From QHXW01 sp035297145 (GTDB taxonomy: Bacteria; Acidobacteriota; Terriglobia; Bryobacterales; Bryobacteraceae), in NCBI GenBank assembly GCA_035297145.1, contig DATGZN010000077.1:124001-188000 (forward strand): a DNA stretch of 64,000 nt. Direction: 5' to 3'. This document shows positions 1-9,040 of this stretch, piece by piece. Every line of letters starts with the position of its first letter. Position 1 is the first letter of the stretch. A program made the translations under genes and the position numbers. Below the pieces are notes generated by a model. That model did not search any database and had not been told where the DNA came from. It saw only the letters and a program-made list of their open reading frames with translations.

Positions 1-2
1 CG

Positions 3-1250
3 GATGATTACCCCGTGTCTTCGGGGGCCTTTAGCAGCAAGTATGCAGGCTCGCTGTCGGCCGGCGGAATTGCCGGTGTGGGAGACGCATTCATCACCAA
101 GCTCGATACCACCGCCTCGGGATCGGGGCAAGTGGTGTACTCGACGTTTTTCGGCGGAGCGTTGAACGATGAGGGTCTTGGGATCGCCGTGGATTCCACG
201 GGACGGATCACCGTGGCCGGGCAAACCGACTCCCTTGCATTCCCCGTCACCGGCGATGCGTTCCAAAAATTCAATGCCGGCCCTTCTCCCACTGGCCAAG
301 GTTTCATCGCGCGCTTCGATCCTTCCAAGTCCGGAACCGCTTCCTTGCTCTACTCGACCTATCTGGGCGGCAACCAGAACGACCAGTTGATTGGTGTGGC
401 CGTAGACAAAACCGGGAACCTGGTAGCAGCAGTAGGGACTGTCCAATCCTCCAATCCCCCGATCACCATTTCGGCCTTACAGAGATCCTATGGCGGCGGC
501 GGTAGCAATGCTTACATCGCGGAATTTGACTTCACCAAAAGCGGACCCTCTCCCCGATCGGTTTTGAATGGAGCGAGCCTAGTGGACACGGGCTTATCGC
601 CGGGGCTCATCTTCACGGTCATGGGTTCGGGCTTCGGACCTTCGGTGCCGGAACTTGGGGGACTCGATGAAAATGGGCACATGCCCACCACGCTGGCCGG
701 CGTCCAACTCATGGTGGACAACTTTCCTGCGCCGCTGCTTTACGTGTCCGAGAACCAGATCAATGCCGTGGCGCCCTACGAGTTGTCCAATCGACTTGGG
801 GGCAACGTGAGCATCCAAGTGGTCTACAACGGCGTGGGCGGCAGCCTCGTCTCCGATCTGGTGGTGATTGCGGCCCCGGCAATTTTTTCGTCTGGCAACG
901 GTCAGGGAATCATCCTGAACCAGGACAACAGCCTCAACGGTCCGGGTGATCCGGCGGCCGCTGGGTCCAAGATCCGGATTTTTGCAACCGGAGAGGGCCC
1001 GATTCAACCGGACGGAGTCGATGGCCAGTTTGTCAGCCTGAACAATCCGCCACGTCCCGTATTGCCCGTGGTGCTGATGATCGGCGGCGCAAATGCCAAC
1101 ATCAGCTACGCCGGAACGGTGCCCGGCTCGTTCGAAGGATTCTTCGAGGTGGACGCCACAATTCCCGCCGGCGCCTCTTCGGGCAACAATCCGGTCGAGC
1201 TGATTGTAGGCGGCATCGCCAGCACGGCGGTCAATGTCGTGGTGAAATGA
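3..1250 (+). CDS. SBBP-repeat protein with Solibacter-type C-terminal domain (5' partial)
   Basis: The reading frame is already open at the window edge, so the N-terminus is missing; a GTG at 15 is only an internal codon, because the residues before it (DDYP) continue a repeat. The first ~175 residues contain SBBP-type beta-propeller repeats of the form FPVTxxAFQ...F(I/V)xxFD...YSTYLGG. The last ~225 residues match the TIGR03437 domain seen in very many secreted Solibacter-type proteins (SVLNGAS near its start, YVSENQINAVAPY, FATGEGP). It is probably an exported or cell-surface protein; its ligand is unknown. The gene stands alone, converging with the cupin-like gene 13 bp downstream. The family call is firm and the function is not known. 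Confidence 0.85.
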   Translation, partial: DDYPVSSGAFSSKYAGSLSAGGIAGVGDAFITKLDTTASGSGQVVYSTFFGGALNDEGLGIAVDSTGRITVAGQTDSLAFPVTGDAFQKFNAGPSPTGQGFIARFDPSKSGTASLLYSTYLGGNQNDQLIGVAVDKTGNLVAAVGTVQSSNPPITISALQRSYGGGGSNAYIAEFDFTKSGPSPRSVLNGASLVDTGLSPGLIFTVMGSGFGPSVPELGGLDENGHMPTTLAGVQLMVDNFPAPLLYVSENQINAVAPYELSNRLGGNVSIQVVYNGVGGSLVSDLVVIAAPAIFSSGNGQGIILNQDNSLNGPGDPAAAGSKIRIFATGEGPIQPDGVDGQFVSLNNPPRPVLPVVLMIGGANANISYAGTVPGSFEGFFEVDATIPAGASSGNNPVELIVGGIASTAVNVVVK

Positions 1251-1263
1251 CGGCTCACGCGCC

Positions 1264-1623
1264 TCATTTCAACTCAATCACCAGTGTGCGGTAAGGCTTC
1301 GATCCCAGGTTGATGAGCTGGGGCGCATCCTCGCCCTTGTCATGCCAGATCACGTCGCCGGACTTCCGTTCGCGTACCGTCTTCTCATGCGTGGTGGAGT
1401 CGGTGCGCTCGTAGCGGCAATCGTCCAGGAAGACGATGATCTGGTTGCTTTGGCGGATAGATCGCTCGCGAGGCACGCCCGGGTTATAAGTCACCTCGCT
1501 GACGCGCACGTGCGCATTCTCGAGCGCCACTTTCGCGGGCAGCGCCGCCCAGCCAAAACTCCATACGGCGCCAAGCGTCAGGGCCGAAGAGATCGCCGCG
1601 CTCAGCACAATCGCTTTTCGCAT
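1264..1623 (-). CDS. Secreted cupin-like small protein
   Basis: This 119-aa protein starts with a signal-peptide-like segment (MRKAIVLSAAISSALTLGAV). The rest looks like a single small cupin beta-barrel: an N-terminal strand NAHVRVSEVTYNPG, then a central part ending GDVIWHDKG, then a last strand TLVIELK. The usual cupin metal-binding histidine cluster is not evident, so enzymatic activity cannot be claimed. It is transcribed toward the first gene and is divergent from glgC, with 77 bp between the two starts. It is likely periplasmic. The cupin assignment rests on overall pattern rather than on a diagnostic motif. Confidence 0.6.
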   Translation of the reverse strand: MRKAIVLSAAISSALTLGAVWSFGWAALPAKVALENAHVRVSEVTYNPGVPRERSIRQSNQIIVFLDDCRYERTDSTTHEKTVRERKSGDVIWHDKGEDAPQLINLGSKPYRTLVIELK

Positions 1624-1700
1624 CCCGCATCCTCGCTTTCCGGATCAAGATACCACAGGGTTGCAAGCGCGGGGATTCTACTGACACAATATCCTGCGAT

Positions 1701-2954
1701 ATGCGATTGCGCGTGCTCGGCATCGTCCTCGCCGGAGGAAAAGGCACCCGGCTCTACCCGCTCACCAAGGAGCGTGCCAAGCCGGCGGTTCCGTTCGGAG
1801 GGAAGTATCGCATCATCGATTTCGTGCTCAGCAACTTCATCAATTCGGGAATCTATTCGATCTACGTGCTCACCCAGTTCCGCAGCCAGTCGCTGTTGCA
1901 GCACCTCAACGAAGGCTGGCAGTTCGGCAGCCTGCTCAAGAACCAGTTCATCATTCCTGTGCCGGCGCAGATGCGCTCCGCGGACGAAACCTGGTATCAG
2001 GGAACCGCCGACGCCATTTTCCAGAACATCAACCTGATCGAGCAGGCGAACCCCGACGTCGTCGCCATCTTCGGCGCCGATCACATCTATCGCATGAACA
2101 TCGCCACCATGGTGGACTATCACGAGCAGAAGAACGCCGCCTTGACCGTGGCGGCCATCCCCACCGATAAGCGGCAGGCGGCCGAGTTTGGCGTCATCGA
2201 ATGCCGGCCCGATGGGCGTATCGTACGCTTCCACGAAAAGAAGCCCGACGCGCCAACAATACCCGGCGACCCGGAGCGCGTCTTCGCCTCCATGGGCAAT
2301 TACGTCTTCAACACGCGCGTTCTGTTGCGCGAATTGCAGGACGATGCCGCGAATGAGCACAGCTCGCACGATTTCGGGCACGACATCTTGCCCTCGCTCG
2401 TAACACGGGCGGAGGTGTACGCTTACAATTTTCAAGCCAACCGGATCGCTGGCGAGCCCGAGGGCTCCGTCGCCTACTGGCGCGATGTAGGGACCATCGA
2501 CGCCTACTACGAAGCCAACATGGACCTGCGCAGCGTCTGGCCCGCTCTCAACCTTTACAACCGTCTATGGCCGCTGCGCACATCCAGCTTCCCGGATCCG
2601 CCGGCCAAGTTTACCTTTGACGACGCCAACCGGCGCGGGCAGGCCATCGATTCCGTCATCGCCGGCGGCTCGATTCTCTCCGGCGGCGTGGTGCGGAATT
2701 CCGTGTTGGGCCGTTGGGTCAAGGTACATGCGGGCGCGCAGGTCGAGGACTCGATCATTCTGGACAACTGCGACATCGGCCGCCGCGCCAAGGTACGCCG
2801 CGCCATCTTAGACAAGAACGTGCATATCCCCGAAGACGCCACCATCGGGTACGATCTCGAATACGACCGCCGCTTTCACCATGTGACCGACAGCGGCATC
2901 GTGGTGGTGGAGGGGAACCGGTCGCCCGTTGAAGTGGGAACCCTTGTTGTGTGA
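1701..2954 (+). CDS. glgC: Glucose-1-phosphate adenylyltransferase (ADP-glucose pyrophosphorylase)
   Basis: This enzyme makes ADP-glucose from glucose-1-phosphate and ATP, the committed step of bacterial glycogen synthesis. The 417-aa length fits the family. The N-terminal nucleotidyltransferase signature GGKGTRLYPLTKERAKPAVP lies at residues ~12-31, followed by FGGKYRIIDFVLSN, the metal/sugar region FGADHIYRM near 127, and AEFGVIE. The C-terminal ~110 residues form hexapeptide-type left-handed helix repeats. ATG at 1701 begins six residues before GIVLAGG. A TATCCT box at 1690-1695 sits only 5 nt upstream. No other glycogen genes are adjacent. Confidence 0.95.
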   Translation: MRLRVLGIVLAGGKGTRLYPLTKERAKPAVPFGGKYRIIDFVLSNFINSGIYSIYVLTQFRSQSLLQHLNEGWQFGSLLKNQFIIPVPAQMRSADETWYQGTADAIFQNINLIEQANPDVVAIFGADHIYRMNIATMVDYHEQKNAALTVAAIPTDKRQAAEFGVIECRPDGRIVRFHEKKPDAPTIPGDPERVFASMGNYVFNTRVLLRELQDDAANEHSSHDFGHDILPSLVTRAEVYAYNFQANRIAGEPEGSVAYWRDVGTIDAYYEANMDLRSVWPALNLYNRLWPLRTSSFPDPPAKFTFDDANRRGQAIDSVIAGGSILSGGVVRNSVLGRWVKVHAGAQVEDSIILDNCDIGRRAKVRRAILDKNVHIPEDATIGYDLEYDRRFHHVTDSGIVVVEGNRSPVEVGTLVV

Positions 2955-3041
2955 GTCCGGGTAAACTGCTTTCGTCCACACTCCACTACTAACTATTGCC
3001 GACTTTTCGAGCGCCAGCCGCCGCCCGTAGAATCGGAAGGA

Positions 3042-4016
3042 ATGCTTCGCTTTATCTCCGCCGGCGCCCTAGGTTTGGCGTTTCTCGCGCCACTCTTTGG
3101 CCAAACGCCGGAAGCTTCCCAAGATACGCTGGTCGTCACCCTTCCAGCCCCGGAAGCTTCCGCCGCAACGCCCGAGAACGAACCCGCCTGGCAGCCCGCT
3201 GCGGAAGCAAAGCGTGGCCTCATGTGGAGGGCTTCCTCGGCTCACAACACGGTATATCTGCTCGGTTCCATCCACCTCGCCTATCGAGACTTCTACCCGC
3301 TGCCGGAGCACGTAGAGCAGGCGTTCCAGAAATCAAATGTGCTGGTCGTGGAAGTGGATCTGAACCGGCTCGACCAGACAAAATTCCAGGGCTTAATGGC
3401 GGCCAACGGACTCTATCCCCGCGAAGATTCGCTGTGGAACCACATCAGCCCCGGTACCCGCCAGCTTGTGTACGACTTTTGCCAAGAGCGCGGTATGGAT
3501 GCGCAAGCCTTTGCCCGCATGAAACCGTGGCTCGCCGCCCTTGCCGCGACCCTCATGCCGGCTGCCGCGATGCCGCAGAATCTCGCGCCTGGCATAGACA
3601 AATACCTCCTGGATGAAGCGGGCGACCGCATGCGCGTCGAGCCCCTGGAGTCGGCGGAGTATCAGTTCCGCCTGCTGTCCGGTCTGCCCGAGGTCCAACA
3701 GGAGCGAAACCTGCGCACCGCGGTCCAAAACGCCGGCCAGAGCGCGGAAGATTTCCGGAAGTTGCAAAACATCTGGCTGGAGGGAGACGCGGCGGGACTG
3801 AGCTCCTATTTGTCGTCTTCCATGCGCGACGATCCTGAGTATGAGAAGCGCGTGTTTGCGGACCGCAACCCACGTATGGCCAACCGCGCCGAGCAATGCC
3901 TGAAGAGCAGCGACCGCTGCTTCGTGGTAGTAGGGGCAGGGCACATGGTGGGAAAAGACGGCGTGGTTCGCTTGCTCGAAAACCGCGGATACAAGGTCGA
4001 GCAGGTTCTCCCGTAG
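3042..4016 (+). CDS. TraB/GumN family secreted protein
   Basis: The 324-aa protein has a signal peptide (MLRFISAGALGLAFLAPLFG) and a TraB/GumN (Tiki-like) domain from about residue 60 to the end. Family landmarks are TVYLLGSIHLAYRDFYPLP near residues 69-87, the following VLVVEVDLNR, and the C-terminal VVVGAGHMVGKDGVV. Some family members are thought to be metal-dependent peptidases, but the substrate here is unknown. It is expected in the periplasm. The start is supported by GGAAGG just before ATG and by the signal peptide directly after it. A TAGAAT box lies at 3028-3033. It stands alone, converging with the symporter gene. Confidence 0.88.
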   Translation: MLRFISAGALGLAFLAPLFGQTPEASQDTLVVTLPAPEASAATPENEPAWQPAAEAKRGLMWRASSAHNTVYLLGSIHLAYRDFYPLPEHVEQAFQKSNVLVVEVDLNRLDQTKFQGLMAANGLYPREDSLWNHISPGTRQLVYDFCQERGMDAQAFARMKPWLAALAATLMPAAAMPQNLAPGIDKYLLDEAGDRMRVEPLESAEYQFRLLSGLPEVQQERNLRTAVQNAGQSAEDFRKLQNIWLEGDAAGLSSYLSSSMRDDPEYEKRVFADRNPRMANRAEQCLKSSDRCFVVVGAGHMVGKDGVVRLLENRGYKVEQVLP

Positions 4017-4034
4017 GCCCGCCCGTCCATTTCG

Positions 4035-5729
4035 CTAAGCGGCCCGCTCCCTCGGCCGAACCCACGACACCGCCAGACCCGTCACAATCACCACCACGCA
4101 GCCAATGACGTTGTACCACAGAAATGAAATGCTGGTGAACCAGAATGCCGCGAAGATCGCTGCCTCACCCACCAGCATGCCGATGAATGCGCCCGTGCCC
4201 GTGACGCGCCGGAACCAGAAGGCCAGCACGAACACTCCCAGGAGCGATCCGTAGAATAGCGATCCCAACAGATTCACCGCTTCGATCAGAGATCCGAGCT
4301 TCTTGGCATACTGCGCGAAGAATACGGCATATGAGGCCCAGAATCCCGTGGCCAGGCGCGAGACCCACAGGTAGTGGCGGTCGGTGGCGTTTGGGCGAAT
4401 GTGCCGCCGGTAGACATCGATCACCGTCACGGTGGCCAGGGAATTGACTTCGCCTGAACTCGATGACATCGCCGCGGCGAAAATCACCGCAATCAGCAAT
4501 CCCACCACGCCCGCCGGAAGGTAGCGCGTCACGAACGATAGAAAAATGTAGTTGGTGTCGTTGAAGCCTTTCTCTCCACTGCTGTGTTCGTAGAGCTTCG
4601 CACCAGATGCGCGGAGATCGTTGATCTGCTTTTGCGCAACACGGTACTGTTCGAGAGACGCGGCGCGTTTGCCGTCGTCGTGCGCGCGCCGCGCTTCAGT
4701 CATTCCGATAGCCGCCTGCTTTCGCTGTTCGAACGCTTGTTCGAAACGCGCGCCGATGGGCGCAAATTGCTCGCGCAGCCCGGGAGATTCCAGATCGTGC
4801 ATGGCGACCGTCTGGAACAGCAGCGGCGGCCGCTCGAACAGAAAGAACACAAAGACCATGGCGCCCACGAACAGGATCAAAAACTGCATCGGGATCTTCG
4901 CTACGGCGGTGAACAGCAGGCTCAGCTTGCTCTGCGCGATGGATTTGCCGGTAAGATAACGCTGCACCTGAGATTGATCGCAGCCGAAATACGAGAGTGC
5001 CAGGAAGCAGCCGCCGATCAGCCCGCTCCAAAGGTTGTAGCGGTTGTTGAGATCGAATTTCAGATCCACGGCGTTCAGCTTGCCCGTCGCTCCCGCCAGG
5101 TACACAGCATCAGTGAACGAGATCCCGCCCGGCAACATGTGGACAATCATGATAAATGCCACCACCAGCCCGCACAGAATGATGATCATCTGCTGCACGT
5201 CGGTCCAGGTCACCGCCTTGATGCCGCCGGAGACGGTGTAGATCGTGATCAGCGCGCCCATGACCAGTGTCGTAATGCGGTCGGGCCAGCCGAAAATCAC
5301 TGCCAGCACGATCGCCGGCGCATAGAGCGACAACCCCACCGCCAAGCCGCGTTGTATCAGAAAAACGATGCTGGCCAGTGCGCGCGTCTTGGTATCGAAT
5401 CGCTTCTCCAGAAATTCGTAAGCGGTGTAGACATTGGCGCGATGGAATAACGGCACCGCGGTGGAGCAGAGAATCACCATCGCGATGGGCATGCCGAAAT
5501 AGAACTGGACGAAGCGCATGCCGTCGACGTAGGCCTGCCCGGTGGTGGAGATGAACGTGATTGCGCTCGCCTGCGTGGCCATGATGGAGAGCGCCATGGC
5601 ATACCAGGGCATGGTCCGGCCCCCCAGCAGGTATTTGTTCAGAGTGTCGCTGCCGCGGCCCTTGTACAGGCCGTAGATCACGATGCCGGCCAGCGTGCCG
5701 CTCAGCACCACCCAATCGAGCGGTCTCAT
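4035..5729 (-). CDS. Sodium:solute symporter (SSS family) with a soluble insert
   Basis: This 564-aa polytopic membrane protein carries SSS-family features: the N-terminal WVVLSGTLAGIVIYGLYKGR helix, the GGRTMPWYAMALSIMATQAS segment, and AAAMSSSSGEVNSLATVTVIDVYRR in the second half. The ATG at 5729 is chosen over the upstream frame extension because it begins right at the first helix and overlaps the stop of the small upstream gene (ATGA). An unusual charged insert of about 70 residues (near 325-395, rich in Arg, Gln and Ala, predicted helical) lies between two membrane segments. Substrate cannot be told from sequence; sugars, amino acids or sialic acid-like solutes are all possible. Confidence 0.9.
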   Translation of the reverse strand: MRPLDWVVLSGTLAGIVIYGLYKGRGSDTLNKYLLGGRTMPWYAMALSIMATQASAITFISTTGQAYVDGMRFVQFYFGMPIAMVILCSTAVPLFHRANVYTAYEFLEKRFDTKTRALASIVFLIQRGLAVGLSLYAPAIVLAVIFGWPDRITTLVMGALITIYTVSGGIKAVTWTDVQQMIIILCGLVVAFIMIVHMLPGGISFTDAVYLAGATGKLNAVDLKFDLNNRYNLWSGLIGGCFLALSYFGCDQSQVQRYLTGKSIAQSKLSLLFTAVAKIPMQFLILFVGAMVFVFFLFERPPLLFQTVAMHDLESPGLREQFAPIGARFEQAFEQRKQAAIGMTEARRAHDDGKRAASLEQYRVAQKQINDLRASGAKLYEHSSGEKGFNDTNYIFLSFVTRYLPAGVVGLLIAVIFAAAMSSSSGEVNSLATVTVIDVYRRHIRPNATDRHYLWVSRLATGFWASYAVFFAQYAKKLGSLIEAVNLLGSLFYGSLLGVFVLAFWFRRVTGTGAFIGMLVGEAAIFAAFWFTSISFLWYNVIGCVVVIVTGLAVSWVRPRERAA

Positions 5730-5863
5730 GAAAACATGCGCGTGAAAACGTAAAACAGCGTGATCAGCAAGGCGAGATAGATCAGAACCGCGGCGTACAC
5801 CCGCGGCCAAGTACCCAGAAATGGAGGCGGCTCATCGGGCAACTGCGCGCGGTCCGTCGGCAT
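5726..5863 (-). CDS. Small single-pass membrane protein coupled to the symporter
   Basis: This 45-aa ORF (MPTDRAQLPDEPPPFLGTWP, then one hydrophobic helix of about 20 residues and the tail FYVFTRMFS) ends in an ATGA overlap with the start of the symporter gene. That suggests translational coupling and co-expression. It has a Pro-rich cytoplasmic-looking N-terminus and one transmembrane segment. Small membrane partners encoded just upstream of solute symporters are known elsewhere (for example YhdT with PanF in enterobacteria), but homology to them is not visible. A role as a symporter subunit or assembly factor is inference. Confidence 0.65.
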   Translation of the reverse strand: MPTDRAQLPDEPPPFLGTWPRVYAAVLIYLALLITLFYVFTRMFS

Positions 5864-5889
5864 CACCGAGGAGTGTAGCACGGCATGCG

Positions 5890-6612
5890 CTAAGCCTTTT
5901 CGAGGATTGCAACGTATCCCGGTCCTGGCGATGCCACGATTTTGGCGACCCGCCATCCCGTGTTCTCCACGATGGCGCGCAACTCGCTGATGGAAACGAA
6001 GAGGTAATCGAACCAGTTGCCCCGAAACTGCCGGCAACGGATGCGCAGACGAAGCTGGCCGCTCATGCGCCCGCGTTTTCTGTTTCGCGAATGATAGGCC
6101 AGGTGTACGGGGTCATGAGTATGATACGGATCCGCGGCCGCAGCGATGATCCTCGCGTCCGATGGAGTCATCCGGTGCATCACCCCTAGCAAACGTCGCG
6201 CTCTTTGTATGCTTCCGAAGAGACCAAAATTGTTTCCGTATAAGACGATGCTATCGAACCGGCTGCGAAGCTTGTGAATGTCTTGGATCGAGAGTACTCG
6301 CGCGTTCTTAACGCCGCGGAGCTTGGCGACTTTGATGGCCAAGGGCGAGTTGTCGATGGCGAGCACTTTGTGGCCGCTCTGCTGTAGGTAGAGAGCCACT
6401 CTGCCCGCCCCACAGCCGACGTCCAGCACCCTGCCTCGAACCAGTTGAATCGCTTCGCGCTCGTGAGCAGGCCAGTTGGCGTACTCGTGGAAATACTGTT
6501 GCGCGTTGCCGACATCAATCAGGCCATCGTCACGCTCGACGATCTCGTAACAACTATGCCCCTTGTAGCAGTGCCAGATTTCCTGCCCGTAAGCATCGCG
6601 ATCAGCTCGCAT
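5890..6612 (-). CDS. Class I SAM-dependent methyltransferase
   Basis: This is a 240-aa Rossmann-fold methyltransferase. Motif I is VLDVGCGAGRVALYL, followed by the acidic residue in VLAIDNSPLAIKVAK and the post-motif segment FDSIVLYGNNFGLF. The start at 6612 (MRADRDAYGQEIW) is preferred to the upstream frame extension, which runs into the preceding barrel gene; it lies 28 nt after that gene's stop. The C-terminal half, with basic RNRKRGRMSGQLRLRIRC and WFDYLFVSISELRAIVENTGWRV, is typical of small-molecule methyltransferases of this fold. The substrate is unknown. It is probably co-transcribed with the barrel gene. Confidence 0.85.
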   Translation of the reverse strand: MRADRDAYGQEIWHCYKGHSCYEIVERDDGLIDVGNAQQYFHEYANWPAHEREAIQLVRGRVLDVGCGAGRVALYLQQSGHKVLAIDNSPLAIKVAKLRGVKNARVLSIQDIHKLRSRFDSIVLYGNNFGLFGSIQRARRLLGVMHRMTPSDARIIAAAADPYHTHDPVHLAYHSRNRKRGRMSGQLRLRIRCRQFRGNWFDYLFVSISELRAIVENTGWRVAKIVASPGPGYVAILEKA

Positions 6613-6640
6613 GGCGGTCGCTGCGCGGCCCGCCGGCCGT

Positions 6641-7318
6641 CTACTGGTTGTGGCCGATGTTGTAGCCGACCCAGACCATGCCTGCCGGCACCAGGTTGCT
6701 GCCAAACACATTGTCGAGACCCGGCGCATAGTGCAGATCGAATTCCGGACGGATGAAAATGTGTTCGGTCACGTAGATCTGCACACCCGCTCCGAAATGT
6801 ACATCAAAATGGTTCGCAGTGGCCACTGGCACTACTTGGCTGGAGCAAGCCACACTGCCTAAACAAGAGCTCTGGTTAAATGCCAAACCCGTTCTGGCGA
6901 ACCCAACTCCGCCGAGCAATTTAAGGCTTACCTTCTTCGTGCTGACCGGCTCATAAACGCCGTCGAAATCGATGAATGTCTGCCGGTATAGAAAAGGACC
7001 GTAGCTGCTCCTGGCAGGTTTAAAGTCGGCGTTCGCGCCGAAACCGAACTTCTTGCGGAACATGACGTCTCCGCCGATTCCCATAAAGAAACCGCTTAGG
7101 GCCGGGGTACCCTGGCAAAACGAATCTCCCGAACCCGGCACGCAAGGTCCAAAGGCGTTTGTCGGGGAACTTCCGTTGTCAAAGCCGATAGTGGTGTTCG
7201 CTTTGTCGTGGGCGGAACCGAATCCCAGGTTGATATCAACGCCCGCCTGCCCCCTGGCGAACTGAGTGCAAAGAAGCGGCAGGGCAAGCAGGGGCAAGTA
7301 CCGGAAGGTTCGTGTCAT
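6641..7318 (-). CDS. Outer-membrane beta-barrel protein
   Basis: This 225-aa protein has a signal peptide (MTRTFRYLPLLALPLLCTQFARGQ) and a body of alternating hydrophobic and polar strands with Gly and aromatic residues, such as VSLKLLGGVGFA, VHFGAGVQIYV and FIRPEFDLHYAPG, ending WVGYNIGHNQ. That pattern fits an OmpA/OmpW-like eight-stranded barrel. The start at 7318 is supported by a strong AGAGGAGA ribosome site ten bases upstream; a start 16 codons earlier would precede the signal peptide. Cysteine pairs (C..C near 58-67 and 136-142) may form loop disulfides. Specific function is unknown. Confidence 0.78.
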   Translation of the reverse strand: MTRTFRYLPLLALPLLCTQFARGQAGVDINLGFGSAHDKANTTIGFDNGSSPTNAFGPCVPGSGDSFCQGTPALSGFFMGIGGDVMFRKKFGFGANADFKPARSSYGPFLYRQTFIDFDGVYEPVSTKKVSLKLLGGVGFARTGLAFNQSSCLGSVACSSQVVPVATANHFDVHFGAGVQIYVTEHIFIRPEFDLHYAPGLDNVFGSNLVPAGMVWVGYNIGHNQ

Positions 7319-7795
7319 GTTCAGCAATTCTCCTCTAGTGTGCAGTATGCGCGCGGCGCTACGCAACTCCTCTGGGATAGCTATTTCCCCTGAAGGATGG
7401 CAGCCGCTCGGACCGTTGATTGACGCCGTATTCTCCAGTAAAGACGCGGTTTCCGCGATTGAGGTTTCAGCGAATCGCGCGGTGATTGCCTAACCATGTT
7501 GGTGCAAAATCTCACTTGGCAGTAGCACTATAAAGTGGCGCGCAGTTTCTCGGCTCGTCACACCGGCGCGCTCGACCTTGCAAACAGGCCATCGCTATTG
7601 TCAATGTTTACAACCTTTTAACAGGTCGGAAAATGGCTTGAATGCTATCATCGCCTCACCAGGGTATTGGTCTCGTTTTGTGACTGCTATTGACCGCTTG
7701 CTTTGCGCGCGGCTCAGAATGACGTCTGCGCGCGTGCGGCTGCATGCTGAGCCGCAACCAAACGGAGCGGTCAATGGCACGATCAACCCACTCCG
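7319..7795. other. Intergenic region without a supported gene
   Basis: About 477 bases with no convincing ORF on either strand: the ORFs present are short, rich in Arg/Ser/Pro and lack family features. The right part contains an inverted repeat, GCGGCT at 7736-7741 and AGCCGC at 7750-7755, about 40 bases past the DUF3443 stop on the minus strand. It lacks a following T run, so it is a weak terminator candidate at best. The left part should contain the promoter for the barrel gene at 7318, but I could not pick out clear -35/-10 boxes. Confidence 0.5.
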
Positions 7796-9040
7796 CTAGA
7801 ACGCGTAATACGGTCCCGTGCCTCCGGTCGTGCTCGCGCCCTCGATCGCCACGTACACCGTGCGGCCGAAGAAGAACGGCAGGCCGAGATCGAACCCGCC
7901 GACGTTTGGGCCGCCGACATCGTTGAACACAGTGTTTGCGGTGTTGAAGAGCGTATTCGCGTTGGCGATGCTGAAGGCGATCGTATTCGCGGTTCCGTTA
8001 GTCCCGGTGGTGATGGCGGAGTAATTCACGGTCGAGGAAGGGCAATAGAAATTTGTGTTGACGGGGCAGGTAGGAACGCCGAGTGAGTTGGCGTTCAAGA
8101 AGAAGAGTCCGTTCGACCCGGTATCGATAAAGCTGCCGGAGTAGGTGCTGCCATTAAAGGTGACCGAGAAATTACCAAACCCATCAGTGGTATAAACCTG
8201 CACACCGTTGAGCGCGTTGTCGGTCTGAGTCCCGATGCCAAAGACCATCTGACCCGAAGCGGATGCGTCACCGCTGGCGTCGAGCGCGGGAAGAGAAATC
8301 ACTACGCCGTTGTTATCCTGCGGGAACAGCCCTACCGGGTTCTGAACCTGCTGCTGCGTCGAAACGGCTTCAGCCAGGCATCCGGTACTCGGGCATCCGA
8401 AATAGACCGGGGGTAGCCCGGAACCGGCCGTCGCGCAGGCGCTGCCGCAATCCTGCTGCGTCACGCCGACACCCAGGATGCCGTTGGCACCCAGCGAGCT
8501 GGCATCGGTGTTGGTTCCGCCCACCGAGCAGGCTTCCGGGACAGTAGGAAAACCTGAGGCGTTGATAATCTGGATGGGCACCTTAGACGCGATCTCACCA
8601 GCTAGTTGCACGTCCGCTGTAGCCACTGCCCCCCAAGCGTATGTATTGCCACTGAAAGTCGCACAATTGCCAAGAGGACTGCCGGCCGCATCCGAGACCG
8701 CCGGCAGCGCGATCGTCAGGCTCGAAGCGAGAAGGCGCAGGCCGGTAGATCCGGTATCCACGAGAACATTCTGGATCGTCTGGCATGTGCTGGTGCCCGG
8801 CACACAAACCGTGACGCTCGCCAGGAGCATGTTGAAGAACTGATTAGTTGTTTCTGAGCCGGCCTGAATGGTGACGGTGTTGGTAACCGGAGTCGGTGTG
8901 GGTGTGGTGCCACCCGGCGTGCCACTGCTGCCGGAAGAGCTGCTGCCGCCGCAGCCGCTGGTGGCGAGCAACACCATCCCGCCCGCCAATAACGCGCCAA
9001 CCTGCCGGGCGCGCAGCGCCGTGAGATTCGGTGCGCTCAT
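7796..9040 (-). CDS. DUF3443 lipoprotein with two pepsin-like Asp motifs
   Basis: This 414-aa protein matches the DUF3443 family. It starts with a lipoprotein signal (lipidated Cys at residue 30 in LLATSGC) and a Gly/Ser/Thr/Pro linker. Two Asp motifs follow, VDTGSTGLRLL with Asp95 and FIDTGSNGLFF with Asp306, each at the end of a predicted strand as in the two lobes of pepsin-type aspartic proteases; the closing GGFDLGLPFFFGRTVYVAIEG also fits that fold. The start at 9040 overlaps the DUF2844 stop (ATGA). DUF2844 and DUF3443 genes are also neighbours in Burkholderia-type genomes, so a shared job is likely. Proteolytic activity is inference; several Cys pairs suggest disulfides. Confidence 0.85.
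   Translation of the reverse strand: MSAPNLTALRARQVGALLAGGMVLLATSGCGGSSSSGSSGTPGGTTPTPTPVTNTVTIQAGSETTNQFFNMLLASVTVCVPGTSTCQTIQNVLVDTGSTGLRLLASSLTIALPAVSDAAGSPLGNCATFSGNTYAWGAVATADVQLAGEIASKVPIQIINASGFPTVPEACSVGGTNTDASSLGANGILGVGVTQQDCGSACATAGSGLPPVYFGCPSTGCLAEAVSTQQQVQNPVGLFPQDNNGVVISLPALDASGDASASGQMVFGIGTQTDNALNGVQVYTTDGFGNFSVTFNGSTYSGSFIDTGSNGLFFLNANSLGVPTCPVNTNFYCPSSTVNYSAITTGTNGTANTIAFSIANANTLFNTANTVFNDVGGPNVGGFDLGLPFFFGRTVYVAIEGASTTGGTGPYYAF

Noticed and set aside
4584..5450. A 288-codon plus-strand ORF inside the symporter gene
   Set aside because: It lies opposite clear transmembrane coding sequence and is rich in Arg, Gln and His without domain features.
7736..7755. Inverted repeat as a terminator for DUF3443
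   Set aside because: Arms are only 6 bases and no T run follows on the minus strand, so it is not supported as a terminator.
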